Assembly (NCBI RefSeq): GCF_022829385.1 | Contig: NZ_JAKSXX010000189.1 | Span: 31,390 to 95,389 of the forward strand | DNA from: Methylobacterium sp. J-070 | Lineage (GTDB): Bacteria > Pseudomonadota > Alphaproteobacteria > Rhizobiales > Beijerinckiaceae | Length of the DNA: 64,000 bases | Reading direction: 5' to 3' | In this document: positions 53,168 to 61,603 of the stretch, piece after piece | Layout of the letters: every line of letters begins with the position of its first letter | Position numbering within the stretch: position 1 is the first letter of the stretch | Notes under the pieces: model-generated | What the model was told of the DNA's origin: nothing | Seen by the model: only the letters and a program-made list of their open reading frames with translations | Database searches by the model: none | Position numbers and translations under genes: made by a program

Positions 53168-53598
53168 CGTCGATACGACCTGACCGGACCGGCTGTCGCG
53201 GAGTCGGCCGGTCGGCTCGACCGGGGCCGTGACGCCTCGCGCCCCGTGGCCGCCGGCCTCGGCGCCCTGACGCCCGATCCGGAGGCGTCGCGGATGGCAT
53301 CCTGATGGCGCGGTCGTGCCGGATACTCCGTGTGGCCTTCTCGGCGGTGCCGCGTTCCGAGAGCCGGCGCCGTGATCGGCGGATCTAAAGGCCCGGGAGA
53401 GTTCGGCCCCGGAACGCCTGAAATCCCATCGGCGGCGCCCGGGGAGCGCCCGGCATCCAGCGCCGCGCCCACCCCAGCGTCGACCCACCGGCAGCGCGAC
53501 AGCGGCCGGCAGGCTCAGCGGCAGCCTTCCTCCCTCGCCGATGTGGCCGATCCGGCCGCGCGGTGATCGCGACGCGACCCCGCTTCGACGCGGAGGGC
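53168..53598. other. Gene-free 431 bp
   Basis: This stretch lies between convergent ispA and gguB. I see no supported gene, RNA or repeat in it. Confidence 0.5.
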
Positions 53599-54828
53599 TC
53601 AGAGCCGGTTGTTCTTGTTGTGGACGTCCAGGCACACGGCGGCGAGCAGGACGGCGCCCTTGATGACCTGCTGCCAATCGACGCCGATCCCCATGATCGA
53701 CATGCCGTTGTTCATGATGCCGATGATGAACGCGCCGATCACCACGCCCGAGACCTTGCCGATCCCGCCGGCCGCCGAGGCGCCGCCGATGAAGCAAGCC
53801 GCGATCACGTCGAGTTCGAACCCGATGCCGGCCTTCGAGTTCGCGGTGTTGAGCCGGGCGACGAAGATCATGCCGGCCAATCCCGCCAGCGCGCCCATGT
53901 TGGCGAAGGTCAGGAAGGTCAGCCGCTCGGTCTTGATGCCGGAGAGGCGGGCGGCCTTGATGTTGCCGCCCAGCGCGTAGATCCGCCGCCCGATCGTCGT
54001 CCGGGTGGTGACGAAGCGGTAGAGCATCACCAGCACAAACAGGACGAGCAGGACGTTGGGCAGGCCGCGATACGCGCTCATCTGATACGCGAAGGCGAGC
54101 ATCAGGATGGTCGTCACGCCGTTGCGGAAGACGAAGGACGCCAGTGAATCGACCGGTCCGCCGTTCCTGATCCGCGCCTGTCGGCGGCGCACGTTCAGGC
54201 CCAGGAGCACCGCCGCGAGCACGAGGGCGATCAGCACGGAGGTCCCGGGCCCGGCGAAATTGACCAGGTAGCCCTTCGAGAGGAGCTGGAACACCTCCGG
54301 GAAGGGCCCGATCGAGGCGCCCTGCAGGAGCGCCTGCGTCAGCCCGCGGAACACCAGCATGCCGGCCAGGGTGACGATGAAGCTCGGAATGGCGAGGTAG
54401 GCCACGAAGTAGCCCTGCAGCCCCCCGATCACCGCGCCCGCCAGCAAGCACGCGACGGTGGCGCTCACCGGATCGAACCCGAAGCGGACCATCAGCAGGG
54501 CCGCGAGCGCGCCCACGAAGCCGACCACGGAGCCGATCGACAGGTCGATGTGCCCGGCCACGATCACCAGCAGCATGCCCAGCGCCATGACGACGACGTA
54601 GCTGTTCTGCATGATCAGGTTGGAGAGGTTCAGCGGCTGAAACAGGACGCCGCCGGTCGTGTACTCGAAGAACAGGGTGATCAGCGCCAGGGCGAAGACG
54701 AGGCCGTACTCGCGCAGCTGCGCCGTGTGGGGCAGGCCGCGCCGCGCCTGCGGCTCGCCCGCGGATTTGTCTCCGGCACCGACGTCGTCGACGGGGATCA
54801 TGGACTTGCTCGCGGTGATGTCGGTCAT
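53599..54828 (-). CDS. gguB: Multiple-monosaccharide ABC transporter permease GguB
   Basis: The 409-residue inner-membrane permease has about ten hydrophobic segments. It carries the family signatures HIDLSIGSVVGFVGALAA, IPSFIVTLAGMLVFRGL and FIGGASAAGGIGKVSGVVIG. It belongs to the XylH/GguB type that imports several sugars with ChvE and GguA. Its start overlaps the gguA stop by 4 bp. Confidence 0.93.
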   Translation of the reverse strand: MTDITASKSMIPVDDVGAGDKSAGEPQARRGLPHTAQLREYGLVFALALITLFFEYTTGGVLFQPLNLSNLIMQNSYVVVMALGMLLVIVAGHIDLSIGSVVGFVGALAALLMVRFGFDPVSATVACLLAGAVIGGLQGYFVAYLAIPSFIVTLAGMLVFRGLTQALLQGASIGPFPEVFQLLSKGYLVNFAGPGTSVLIALVLAAVLLGLNVRRRQARIRNGGPVDSLASFVFRNGVTTILMLAFAYQMSAYRGLPNVLLVLFVLVMLYRFVTTRTTIGRRIYALGGNIKAARLSGIKTERLTFLTFANMGALAGLAGMIFVARLNTANSKAGIGFELDVIAACFIGGASAAGGIGKVSGVVIGAFIIGIMNNGMSIMGIGVDWQQVIKGAVLLAAVCLDVHNKNNRL

Positions 54829-56360
54829 CCGTTCAGATCCTTGGAGCGCATGATGGCGCGCATGATCGCTTCCTGGCTCGCATCGGCGCGCGGGAATTCG
54901 CCCACGAACCGCCCCTCGTTCATCACGTAGATGCGGTCGCACAGACCGAGCAGCTCGGGCATCTCGGAGGAGATCACCAGCACGCCGCGACCGCCATCGG
55001 CCAACTCGTTGATGATGCTGTAGATCTCGTATTTGGCGCCGACATCGATGCCGCGCGTCGGCTCGTCGAGGATCAGCACCTTCGGCTGGGTGAACAGCCA
55101 TTTGCTCAGCACGACCTTCTGCTGGTTGCCCCCCGAGAGGTTCACCGTCTGCTGCTCCACGCCGTAGGAGCGGATCCGCATCTTGGTGCGGTAGTCGCTC
55201 GCGACCCGGTGCTCGGACTCCTCGTCGATCACCGTGCCTGTGGAGACGCCCGGCAGGTTGGCCAGGGTCGTGTTCTTGGTGATGTCCTCGCCGAGGACGA
55301 GGCCGAGCTGCTTGCGATCCTCGGTGACGTAGGCGATGCCGGCCGCGATCGCCCTATCGATGGTCGAGACATCGACCGCGTCGCCCGCGATCCGGACGCT
55401 GCCGCTGATGCCCTGGCCGTAGGAGCGGCCGAAGATGCTCATGGCGAGCTCGGTCCGGCCCGCGCCCATCAGGCCGGCGATCCCGACGATCTCGCCCGAC
55501 CGGAGGTCGAAGCTCACGTTGCGCACCACCGCCCGGTCGGCATGGATGGGGTGGTGGACGGTCCAGTCGCGGACCTCCATGAGCGTGTCGCCGATCCGCG
55601 GCGCGCGGACCGGGTAGCGGTGCGCCAGGGTGCGGCCGACCATGCCCCGGATGATGCGGTCCTCGTCGATCGCCGCGTTCCGGCAGTCGAGGGTCTCGAC
55701 GGTTGTGCCGTCGCGCAGGACGGTGATCCGGTCGGCGACCCGGGCGATCTCGTTGAGCTTGTGGGAGATCAGGATCGACGCGATGCCCGTCTCCTTGAAG
55801 CCGAGGAGCAGGCGCAGCAGGGCGTCGCTGTCCGTCTCGCTCAGGCTCGCGGTCGGCTCGTCGAGGATGAGCAGCCTGACCTTCTTGGACAGCGCCTTCG
55901 CGATCTCGACCAGCTGCTGCTTGCCGACGCCGAGATGGGTGACGAGGGTATCGGGGCTCTCGTCGAGACCGACCAGCGCCATCAGCTCGCGGGCGCGCGT
56001 GTAGACGCGGTCCTGGTCGATGACACCGAACCGCGCCGGCTCATTGCCGAGGAAGATGTTCTCGGCGATGGACAGGTACGGCACCAGGGCGAGCTCCTGG
56101 TGGATGATGACGATCCCGCGGCGTTCGCTGTCGGAGATGTCGCGGAAGTGCGCGGGGCGGCCCTCGTAGGTGATCGCGCCCTCGTAGGAGCCGTGCGGAT
56201 AGACGCCGCTCAAGACCTTCATCAGCGTCGATTTCCCGGCGCCGTTCTCGCCCACGAGGGCATGGATCTCGGCGGCCGCCACCGAGAGGTTGACGTCGTT
56301 CAGGGCCCTGACGCCCGGAAACGTCTTGGAGATGCCCCGCATTTCGAGGACGGGCTGCAT
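54825..56360 (-). CDS. gguA: Multiple-monosaccharide ABC transporter ATPase GguA
   Basis: The 511-residue protein has two ABC domains. The first is complete: GENGAGKSTLMKVL, VGKQQLVEIAKAL, LLILDEPTASLS. The second has the modified Walker A GLMGAGRTELAMS, then NLSGGNQQKVVLSKWL and LILDEPTRGIDVGAK, as in all sugar importers of the RbsA/XylG class. The ATG at 56360 (MQPVLEMRG) gives family length. Confidence 0.95.
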   Translation of the reverse strand: MQPVLEMRGISKTFPGVRALNDVNLSVAAAEIHALVGENGAGKSTLMKVLSGVYPHGSYEGAITYEGRPAHFRDISDSERRGIVIIHQELALVPYLSIAENIFLGNEPARFGVIDQDRVYTRARELMALVGLDESPDTLVTHLGVGKQQLVEIAKALSKKVRLLILDEPTASLSETDSDALLRLLLGFKETGIASILISHKLNEIARVADRITVLRDGTTVETLDCRNAAIDEDRIIRGMVGRTLAHRYPVRAPRIGDTLMEVRDWTVHHPIHADRAVVRNVSFDLRSGEIVGIAGLMGAGRTELAMSIFGRSYGQGISGSVRIAGDAVDVSTIDRAIAAGIAYVTEDRKQLGLVLGEDITKNTTLANLPGVSTGTVIDEESEHRVASDYRTKMRIRSYGVEQQTVNLSGGNQQKVVLSKWLFTQPKVLILDEPTRGIDVGAKYEIYSIINELADGGRGVLVISSEMPELLGLCDRIYVMNEGRFVGEFPRADASQEAIMRAIMRSKDLNG

Positions 56361-56461
56361 GCGACCCCTTCCAGCTCGGTCTGCACAGTCGCGTCCCGTG
56401 CCGTGGGAACCGGCGCGGGCGCAGGATCGGTGCGGGGCCGCGCGGTCGGGCCCCGCTGCGC

Positions 56462-56824
56462 TCATTTGAGCTGGTCGATGGTGTAATAGCCCGTGTCGAC
56501 CAGGGCGGCCTTCCAGTTGTCCCGGGTAACGATCACCGGCGTCAGCAGATACGACGGGACGATCTTCTTGCCGTTGTCGTAGGTCTTGGCATCGTTGATC
56601 TCGGGCTGCCGCCCGGCCTCGATGGCGTCGATCATCGCCACCGTCACCTTGGCCAGGTCGCGGGTGTCCTTGAAGATCGTCGCCGTCTGCTCGCCCGCGA
56701 CGATCGACTTGACCGATTGCAGCTCGGCATCCTGGCCGCTCACCACCGGCAGCTTCAGGTTGCCGGATCCGTAGCCGACGCTCTTCACCGAGGAGATGAT
56801 CGCGGTGGAGATGCCATCGTAGGG
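56462..56824 (-). pseudogene. chvE: 3' fragment of chvE (sugar-binding protein), cut by an integrative element
   Basis: The 120 residues from PYDGISTAIISSVKSVGYG to GYYTIDQLK match the C-terminal third of ChvE; the Agrobacterium protein has [20 protein letters not shown] and ends GGYYKEDQLK. The first two thirds, including the signal peptide and most of the binding cleft, are missing. Just upstream lies foreign DNA and an integrase gene. A GTG at 56863 adds 13 unrelated residues to the fragment and could make a short product, but with no signal peptide it cannot act as a binding protein. The missing 5' part should lie at the far end of the element. Confidence 0.85.
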
Positions 56825-56845
56825 AAAAACTTCAGTCCACTGAAG
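56815..56845. other. Putative attachment-site junction (attL side) with dyad
   Basis: Similarity to chvE stops close to 56824. Directly beyond it, CTTCAGT (56830-56836) and ACTGAAG (56839-56845) form an inverted repeat with a 2-bp centre, followed on the minus strand by TTTTT. The exact core cannot be set without the other end. Confidence 0.55.
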
Positions 56846-56938
56846 CTCACTGCGCGCTGCCACGGTTTAAATCTTAGCTTGCTCCAATCCTCTCTTGTCC
56901 ACTCTAGTTCACGCCTGCATATTGGACGCAAATTGGAC
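56835..56938. repeat. Short repeats between junction and integrase gene (possible arm sites)
   Basis: GTCCACT occurs at 56835-56841 and 56897-56903. ATTGGAC occurs at 56921-56927 and 56932-56938, 11 bp apart. Tyrosine integrases bind short arm-type repeats beside the core site, so these are candidates. Confidence 0.4.
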
Positions 56939-56950
56939 AGGATCTGATCC

Positions 56951-58279
56951 ATGGCCAACCGCGTACGTGACGCCGTTCTGGACTCCCCGACGGCGCGAGC
57001 GAAACTGAAGGCGCAGTCGAAACCTTACTTCCGGGCCATCGATCGAGGGCTTCACCTCGGCTATCGCAAGGGCAAGACCGGGGGCACCTGGGTCGCCCGC
57101 CGGTATCTCGGCAACGAGCGGTATGTCGTCGAGGCGCTCGGCCGAGCGGACGACCGCCAGGCCGCCAACGGGACGACCGTGCTGACCTTCCAGCAGGCCC
57201 AGGCGCAAGCGCGCGGCAGGATACGGGAGGTCGAGGAGGCCGAGCGGATCGCGGCGATGGGGCCGACGATCACCGTGCGCGGCGCCGTCACAGGGTACAT
57301 CGAGAGCTGCGAGGCCAAAGAGGCGAAGATCAGGAACGGCCTGCCTCTGCGGCGGCACACCCGCTCCCGACTGGCGCGGCACGTACTCGGAGCGGATCTC
57401 GCCGAGAAGCCCCTGCAGGCGCTCACGGCCGACGACCTTCAGACGTGGCGGGCACAGGCGTCCACTGCGCTGACGGACGGCAGCGTCAGGCGGATCACCA
57501 ACGACTTCCGTGCAGCCCTGAACGCGGCCGTTCGGCGGCATGCGGCGCAGCTCCCCGCGACGATCGGCACGACGATCCGCAACGGCCTCGCGGTTCAGGC
57601 ATCGTCCGCGCCTGTCGCCCGCGAAGCTCAAATCCTGCCGGATGCCGATGTCCGTCGTATCGTGGCCTCCGCCGCAGAGGTGGACGCGGAAGGGGGATGG
57701 GACGGCGACCTGCACCGCCTCGTCATCGTCCTGGCGGCGACCGGCCTGCGGTTCTCGCAGGTCAGCCGCATGACGGTCGCGGACGTGCAGGTCGAGCAGA
57801 ACCGGCTGATGGTGCCAGTCAGCCGGAAGGGCACTGGCAGCCGCCAGAGTTCGCACATCGGGGTTCGCGTGGCCCCCGACGTGATAGCCGCCCTTCGCCC
57901 GGCACTGGTTGGCCGGCGCGGGACGGATACGCTGCTCCTACGCCCGCGATGGCAGACGGTGACGGTTCGGGTCCAACAGAAGGTCGGCCGTGTCCCGTGG
58001 GGCAATGCTACCGAGATGAGCCGCACTTGGTCGTCCGTACTGGAGAGGGCTGGGCTACCGGTAAATCTCGTTCCCTATGCGCTGCGTCACAGCAGCATCG
58101 TCCGTGGCCTGCGCGCCAACCTGCCCGTTCGCCTCGTGGCTGCGCTTCATGACACATCAACCGCGATGATCGAGGCGCACTACTCCGCCTACATCGTCAC
58201 GGCGCTGGATGAACTGGCAGCGCTTGCGGCCGTCTCATTGGTCACGCCGGCCCCGGCGCAGCTGCGGAGCGTCGGATGA
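56951..58279 (+). CDS. int: Tyrosine-type site-specific integrase
   Basis: The 442-residue recombinase has an N-terminal arm/DNA-binding region (GKTGGTWVARRYLGNERY), a core-binding SAM-like domain (VRGAVTGYIESCEAKEAK), and a catalytic domain. The catalytic residues are Arg in TGLRFSQVSRM, His-x-x-Arg in YALRHSSIVRG, and Tyr in IEAHYSAYI; a His occurs in AALHDTS. All look intact. It lies beside the split chvE gene and reads away from it, the normal position for the integrase of the resident element. Its stop overlaps the next start (ATGA). Confidence 0.93.
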   Translation: MANRVRDAVLDSPTARAKLKAQSKPYFRAIDRGLHLGYRKGKTGGTWVARRYLGNERYVVEALGRADDRQAANGTTVLTFQQAQAQARGRIREVEEAERIAAMGPTITVRGAVTGYIESCEAKEAKIRNGLPLRRHTRSRLARHVLGADLAEKPLQALTADDLQTWRAQASTALTDGSVRRITNDFRAALNAAVRRHAAQLPATIGTTIRNGLAVQASSAPVAREAQILPDADVRRIVASAAEVDAEGGWDGDLHRLVIVLAATGLRFSQVSRMTVADVQVEQNRLMVPVSRKGTGSRQSSHIGVRVAPDVIAALRPALVGRRGTDTLLLRPRWQTVTVRVQQKVGRVPWGNATEMSRTWSSVLERAGLPVNLVPYALRHSSIVRGLRANLPVRLVAALHDTSTAMIEAHYSAYIVTALDELAALAAVSLVTPAPAQLRSVG

Positions 58280-59040
58280 ACCAGCGACTTATTCGTGAGG
58301 GAAAGAACCGCGAAGATTGGGGATCACTTCCAAACCTTGTCCGCGGATGGTTCCAACAGTTCAACGAAAGAAATTATCTAAATAAAGATCTAAGCAATGT
58401 CTCAATGAATGTCTGGTGCGCTCTGGTCGACAAGCTGAGAATTACCTTCAATCGCGCAGATAATGAGATAATATCCGCCGATTTCGAAGCGAAAGAAGCT
58501 TCCGCACCTGATGAAGCTGCATTGTCAATAAAGGACTTATTGATATCTATCGAAGAAAGAAAACCGAGAAGGGATCCCGATCACGAGCTTCTATCTCAAC
58601 TCCGAGACGTGAGCCCTCGCGAATATGGGGATCAGAAACTTGAGCGCTTTCTAGATGCTGCCAGGCATCTTCTATATGAAGCAGAAAACGTGAGGCGCTG
58701 GCACGGAAATTACACGTGGCGCGAGGAACTTGATCTAGATGCCATCTGCTATCCGTTAGAAAGTCTGGGACTTGTCGCCCGCAAACTGAAAGCTGCTCCC
58801 AAGCCGCAACCCGGCAGGCCGTCCGCGCGCTGGCACGTAGTAGGTAGGAATATCGCGAAGGACATCCGATCGGTAGCTAAGCAAGAAGGTTACGGATCTA
58901 CCAGTTACCGGGAGGATTTTAGCGTCACCACGCATGTCGCAACACAAGCAATCAACTGGGCTTACGAAACGGATATTGAGCCAGCGACCTTCGCCAAGGT
59001 CATGAGGAACAAGTTTCCGAGGCGGCCGCGCGCCAGGTGA
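58276..59040 (+). CDS. Unknown protein of the integrative element, translationally coupled to integrase
   Basis: The 254-residue soluble protein has no family I can name. It has a charged helical N-terminal half and a C-terminal part (GRPSARWHVVGRNIAKDIR to EPATFAKVMRNKFPRR) resembling a tail seen in many uncharacterised proteobacterial proteins. Its DNA is clearly more AT-rich than the integrase gene, with rare codons such as TTA and ATA, which suggests a different origin. It starts inside the integrase stop codon, so the two are made together. Confidence 0.75.
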   Translation: MNQRLIREGKNREDWGSLPNLVRGWFQQFNERNYLNKDLSNVSMNVWCALVDKLRITFNRADNEIISADFEAKEASAPDEAALSIKDLLISIEERKPRRDPDHELLSQLRDVSPREYGDQKLERFLDAARHLLYEAENVRRWHGNYTWREELDLDAICYPLESLGLVARKLKAAPKPQPGRPSARWHVVGRNIAKDIRSVAKQEGYGSTSYREDFSVTTHVATQAINWAYETDIEPATFAKVMRNKFPRRPRAR

Positions 59041-59117
59041 ATGCGGCAGGTAGGGACGAAATCCAGGTTGGTTTCGGCACCATATCAGCGAAGCTGTGAA
59101 GGGCTAGCTTTACTCCA

Positions 59118-59136
59118 CCCCGGCTTCCGGGGGTTT
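59118..59136 (+). terminator. Hairpin upstream of the AlpA-like gene
   Basis: CCCCGG, loop CTT, CCGGGG, then GTTT. It ends 14 bp before the next start codon, so it may end the integrase transcript or act on the next gene's mRNA. Confidence 0.5.
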
Positions 59137-59149
59137 GCGGAGTTAGCCA

Positions 59150-59461
59150 ATGCCTCGGACAAGTGTTCGTCTCAAGACGGAGACCGCCGCCGCGTCGGTC
59201 GCCAGTCCAATTCAGGTCATCCGGTCAGATGACACTCGGGCTCTGAGCGTTTCAGAGTTCTGCGACCGCAATCAGATCGGCAAGAGTTCTTATTTTTACC
59301 TGCAGGCCATAGGGCGCGCGCCGAAGACAACGCGCGTCGGACGGAGAGTTATCATCTTTCCGCAGGACGAGGCGGCTTGGCGCCAGAGCATTCAAGACAA
59401 CCCGCTTCCGGCCTCGCTGCGTCGCGCCGCCGAAGCTGCCACTCAGATGGAGGCCGCTTGA
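59150..59461 (+). CDS. AlpA/excisionase-like DNA-binding protein
   Basis: The 103-residue protein has a MerR/AlpA-type winged helix: LSVSEFCDRNQIGKSSYFYL (helix-turn-helix) followed by TRVGRRVIIFPQDEAAWRQS (wing). Proteins of this class act as excisionases or as activators of the integrase/excision genes in prophages and satellites. It lies 110 bp downstream of the unknown integrase partner, on the same strand as all other element genes. Confidence 0.82.
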   Translation: MPRTSVRLKTETAAASVASPIQVIRSDDTRALSVSEFCDRNQIGKSSYFYLQAIGRAPKTTRVGRRVIIFPQDEAAWRQSIQDNPLPASLRRAAEAATQMEAA

Positions 59462-59464
59462 GTC

Positions 59465-59674
59465 ATGCCCCTGAAAACAGTTGAGGGACGGAGCGCGTGC
59501 AGGCGCTCACGTCCCTCGGAAGATGTCGCTCGGCAGACCGACTCCTCCGATATAGCACCCCACCGGCATCCCGCCAACGCCCTGACCGCGGTTTTAGACC
59601 CTCAAGGGTTCGTCATCGCTGTCGTCGCCGGCCGCGTTGCCGCGCGCAGCTTCCTGAGGGAGGCGACGCGATGA
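59465..59674 (+). CDS. Small hypothetical protein of the element
   Basis: The 69-residue frame starts 4 bp after the AlpA-like stop, and its stop overlaps the next start (ATGA). This supports it as a real gene in a coupled operon. The N-terminal half is polar and Ser/Arg rich; the C-terminal half (LTAVLDPQGFVIAVVAGRVAARSF) looks like a small folded beta-alpha unit. No family recognised. Confidence 0.5.
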   Translation: MPLKTVEGRSACRRSRPSEDVARQTDSSDIAPHRHPANALTAVLDPQGFVIAVVAGRVAARSFLREATR

Positions 59675-60225
59675 GTGTCGTCTATCACTACACCGACACC
59701 GGCCGTCTGCCCTTCATCCTGCTTGAGGGTCAGTTGAAGCCCGGTCGCAACCAGATCGGCCACTACCCTGACCCGGACTTCCTCTGGGCGACGACCTCGC
59801 CCCTAGGAGACCGGACAGCAGCAGCGTCGGTTGACGCCTGCCGTGCCGGACGGGTTCGCCTCGTGCGGTTCGTCTTGCAGGCCGAGGACTTCGAGCCGTG
59901 GCACACGATCGTGTCTCGGTTCCCCGCCTGGACTCCAGAGCTGATCTCCAGCGTTGAACTGGCGGCGGCTGGCAAGAGCCGTCCGCAGAACTGGCGCTGT
60001 CGGAGCGGATCCCTGCGTGTGGAACGGTGGCTCGCGGTCGAGACCCGATCCTACACCGACAAGGTCTGGCGACCGCTTCCTACCCCGTGGCGGATCTTGC
60101 CCTTTGAGGTGGGATCGGTCGGGGTCCAGATCGGACCCAAGATCTACGTCTTAACGGCGGTCGCCGGCCCGTTCGGATCCTCGGGCTACGTGCCTATGGT
60201 TCTCGACGCGGGGGAGGCAGCATGA
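59671..60225 (+). CDS. Unknown protein with N-terminal YHYT motif
   Basis: The 184-residue protein starts MSVVYHYTDTGRLPFILLEG, then LKPGRNQIGHYPDPDFLWAT. The opening (hydrophobic-x-H-Y-T, then a helix ending I-L-x-x-G) looks like the start of some ADP-ribosyltransferase-fold enzymes such as DarT/DUF4433 and Tpt1. I cannot place the other catalytic residues, so this is only a suggestion. GAGGGAGG gives a strong ribosome binding site. Overlaps on both sides place it in the element operon. Confidence 0.72.
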   Translation: MSVVYHYTDTGRLPFILLEGQLKPGRNQIGHYPDPDFLWATTSPLGDRTAAASVDACRAGRVRLVRFVLQAEDFEPWHTIVSRFPAWTPELISSVELAAAGKSRPQNWRCRSGSLRVERWLAVETRSYTDKVWRPLPTPWRILPFEVGSVGVQIGPKIYVLTAVAGPFGSSGYVPMVLDAGEAA

Positions 60226-60662
60226 GCGCGCTGTCCGCCACCCTATCCGCCCGCCTCGCCAAACTCCTCCCGAGATTGGCGAGCGATCAACATGGGGAGG
60301 TCGCGGCGACAGCCGCGGCCGTCACCCGCACGCTGAAGGCCGAGGGCCGCGACTGGCACGATCTTGCCGCGCACGTCGCCGAAGGGCCGCGCGAAGTCAT
60401 CCGATACATCGAGCGCGCACCGCGGCCGGAGCCTGCGGCCTACCCGTTCGGGTCGTGGCGTGACGTGGGTCGGCAGCCCCGCGGGAACAGCGCGCACCGC
60501 TACCTCGTGGTCCGGTGTCAGAACGCGAGTGCGGGCCGCCTCTCCGAGTGGGAGGCGAGTTTTCTGCTCAGCATCGGCCAGCGCCTTGAGCGCGGGCTCG
60601 GTCTGACCCCGAAACAGGCCAGCACCCTCACCACCATTGCTGAACGCTTGGGGGTGGCATGA
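60222..60662 (+). CDS. Hypothetical phage-type protein
   Basis: The 146-residue protein has an N-terminal helical segment (LAKLLPRLASDQHGEVAATA, AVTRTLKAEGRDWHDLAAHV) of a kind seen in many alphaproteobacterial prophage proteins next to primases, and a C-terminal helical part (FLLSIGQRLERGLGLTPKQA). Function unknown. GGGGGAGG lies upstream, and both ends overlap the neighbouring genes. Confidence 0.75.
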   Translation: MSALSATLSARLAKLLPRLASDQHGEVAATAAAVTRTLKAEGRDWHDLAAHVAEGPREVIRYIERAPRPEPAAYPFGSWRDVGRQPRGNSAHRYLVVRCQNASAGRLSEWEASFLLSIGQRLERGLGLTPKQASTLTTIAERLGVA

Positions 60663-61603
60663 GCGTCCGCATCCGCACCCTCAAGGCCGCGTTCGGCGGT
60701 GATCTGACGAATGGTGGCCGGACGCTACTCTGCGCCACCACCGGCCACGGCCCGAAGGATCGTGGCACCTCCTACACAGAGCGTCTAGGCGCGCCGGGCG
60801 ACCTGCTCGTCCACGTCCACAACGGCACCGCAGCCGACGCCCTCGCCGCGAAGGACAGGGCGTTGGAGGTTCTGGGCGAGCGCCGTGATCTTTCTGGCCG
60901 GGACCGCGAGCCCGACCCGATCGAGGCGATGCAGCGCCGGGAGCAACGTCGCAAGGCCGAGGCGCAGGAGCGCGCCGAAGCCGAGTGGCGCCAGCGCAGG
61001 ATGATGGAGATGTGGCGCGCCGGGTCGGACCCGCGCGGCACGATCGCCATCACCTATTACAGGAGCCGCGGTCTCGACATCGGCGACGACATCGCCGGGA
61101 CAGTCCTGCGTTTCCATCCGCGCGCACGGTTCGGTGAAGGCACCGCCCCGACGATCCTCGCCGCCCTGCGCGACATCGAAACCGGCGAGATCCGCGGGTT
61201 GCACCGCACGGCCCTTGACGCGGACGGGCGGAAGATCGACCGGAAGATGTTCGGCACGGCGATGGGCTGTGCCGTCATGCTCGACCGCCTCGACCCGATG
61301 AACGGGTTCTTGATCGTGGGCGAGGGCATCGAGACCGTCCAGACGGCCCGCCAGTGCCTGGGGCTGAAGCCCGCCTGGGCGCTTGGCTCATCTGGCGCGA
61401 TCGGCGCGCTGCCGGTCCTCGACAGCGTCCACATGCTGATCGTGCTGGCCGAAAACGACGCCAACGGTGCGAGCGCCCGCGCCATCGAGCGGGTCGGCGA
61501 GCGCTGGCACGACGCAGGGCGGAACGTCGAGATCATCTGGCCTCCGGAAGGCAGCAAGGACCTCAACGACACGGTTCGGGAGGACATTGCTGCATGCCGG
61601 TGA
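60659..61603 (+). CDS. Toprim-domain primase-like protein
   Basis: The 314-residue protein has an N-terminal part, then a charged helix (about 85-120, REQRRKAEAQERAEAEW). A DUF7146-like region (YYRSRGLDIGDDIAGTVLRFHP and LHRTALDADGRKIDRKMFG) comes next, followed by a Toprim domain with Glu in IVGEGIETVQTA and Asp in VLAENDANGASAR. It is likely the element's primase. Its stop lies beyond the next gene's start, so it overlaps the DUF3987 gene by 10 bp. Confidence 0.85.
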   Translation: MSVRIRTLKAAFGGDLTNGGRTLLCATTGHGPKDRGTSYTERLGAPGDLLVHVHNGTAADALAAKDRALEVLGERRDLSGRDREPDPIEAMQRREQRRKAEAQERAEAEWRQRRMMEMWRAGSDPRGTIAITYYRSRGLDIGDDIAGTVLRFHPRARFGEGTAPTILAALRDIETGEIRGLHRTALDADGRKIDRKMFGTAMGCAVMLDRLDPMNGFLIVGEGIETVQTARQCLGLKPAWALGSSGAIGALPVLDSVHMLIVLAENDANGASARAIERVGERWHDAGRNVEIIWPPEGSKDLNDTVREDIAACR

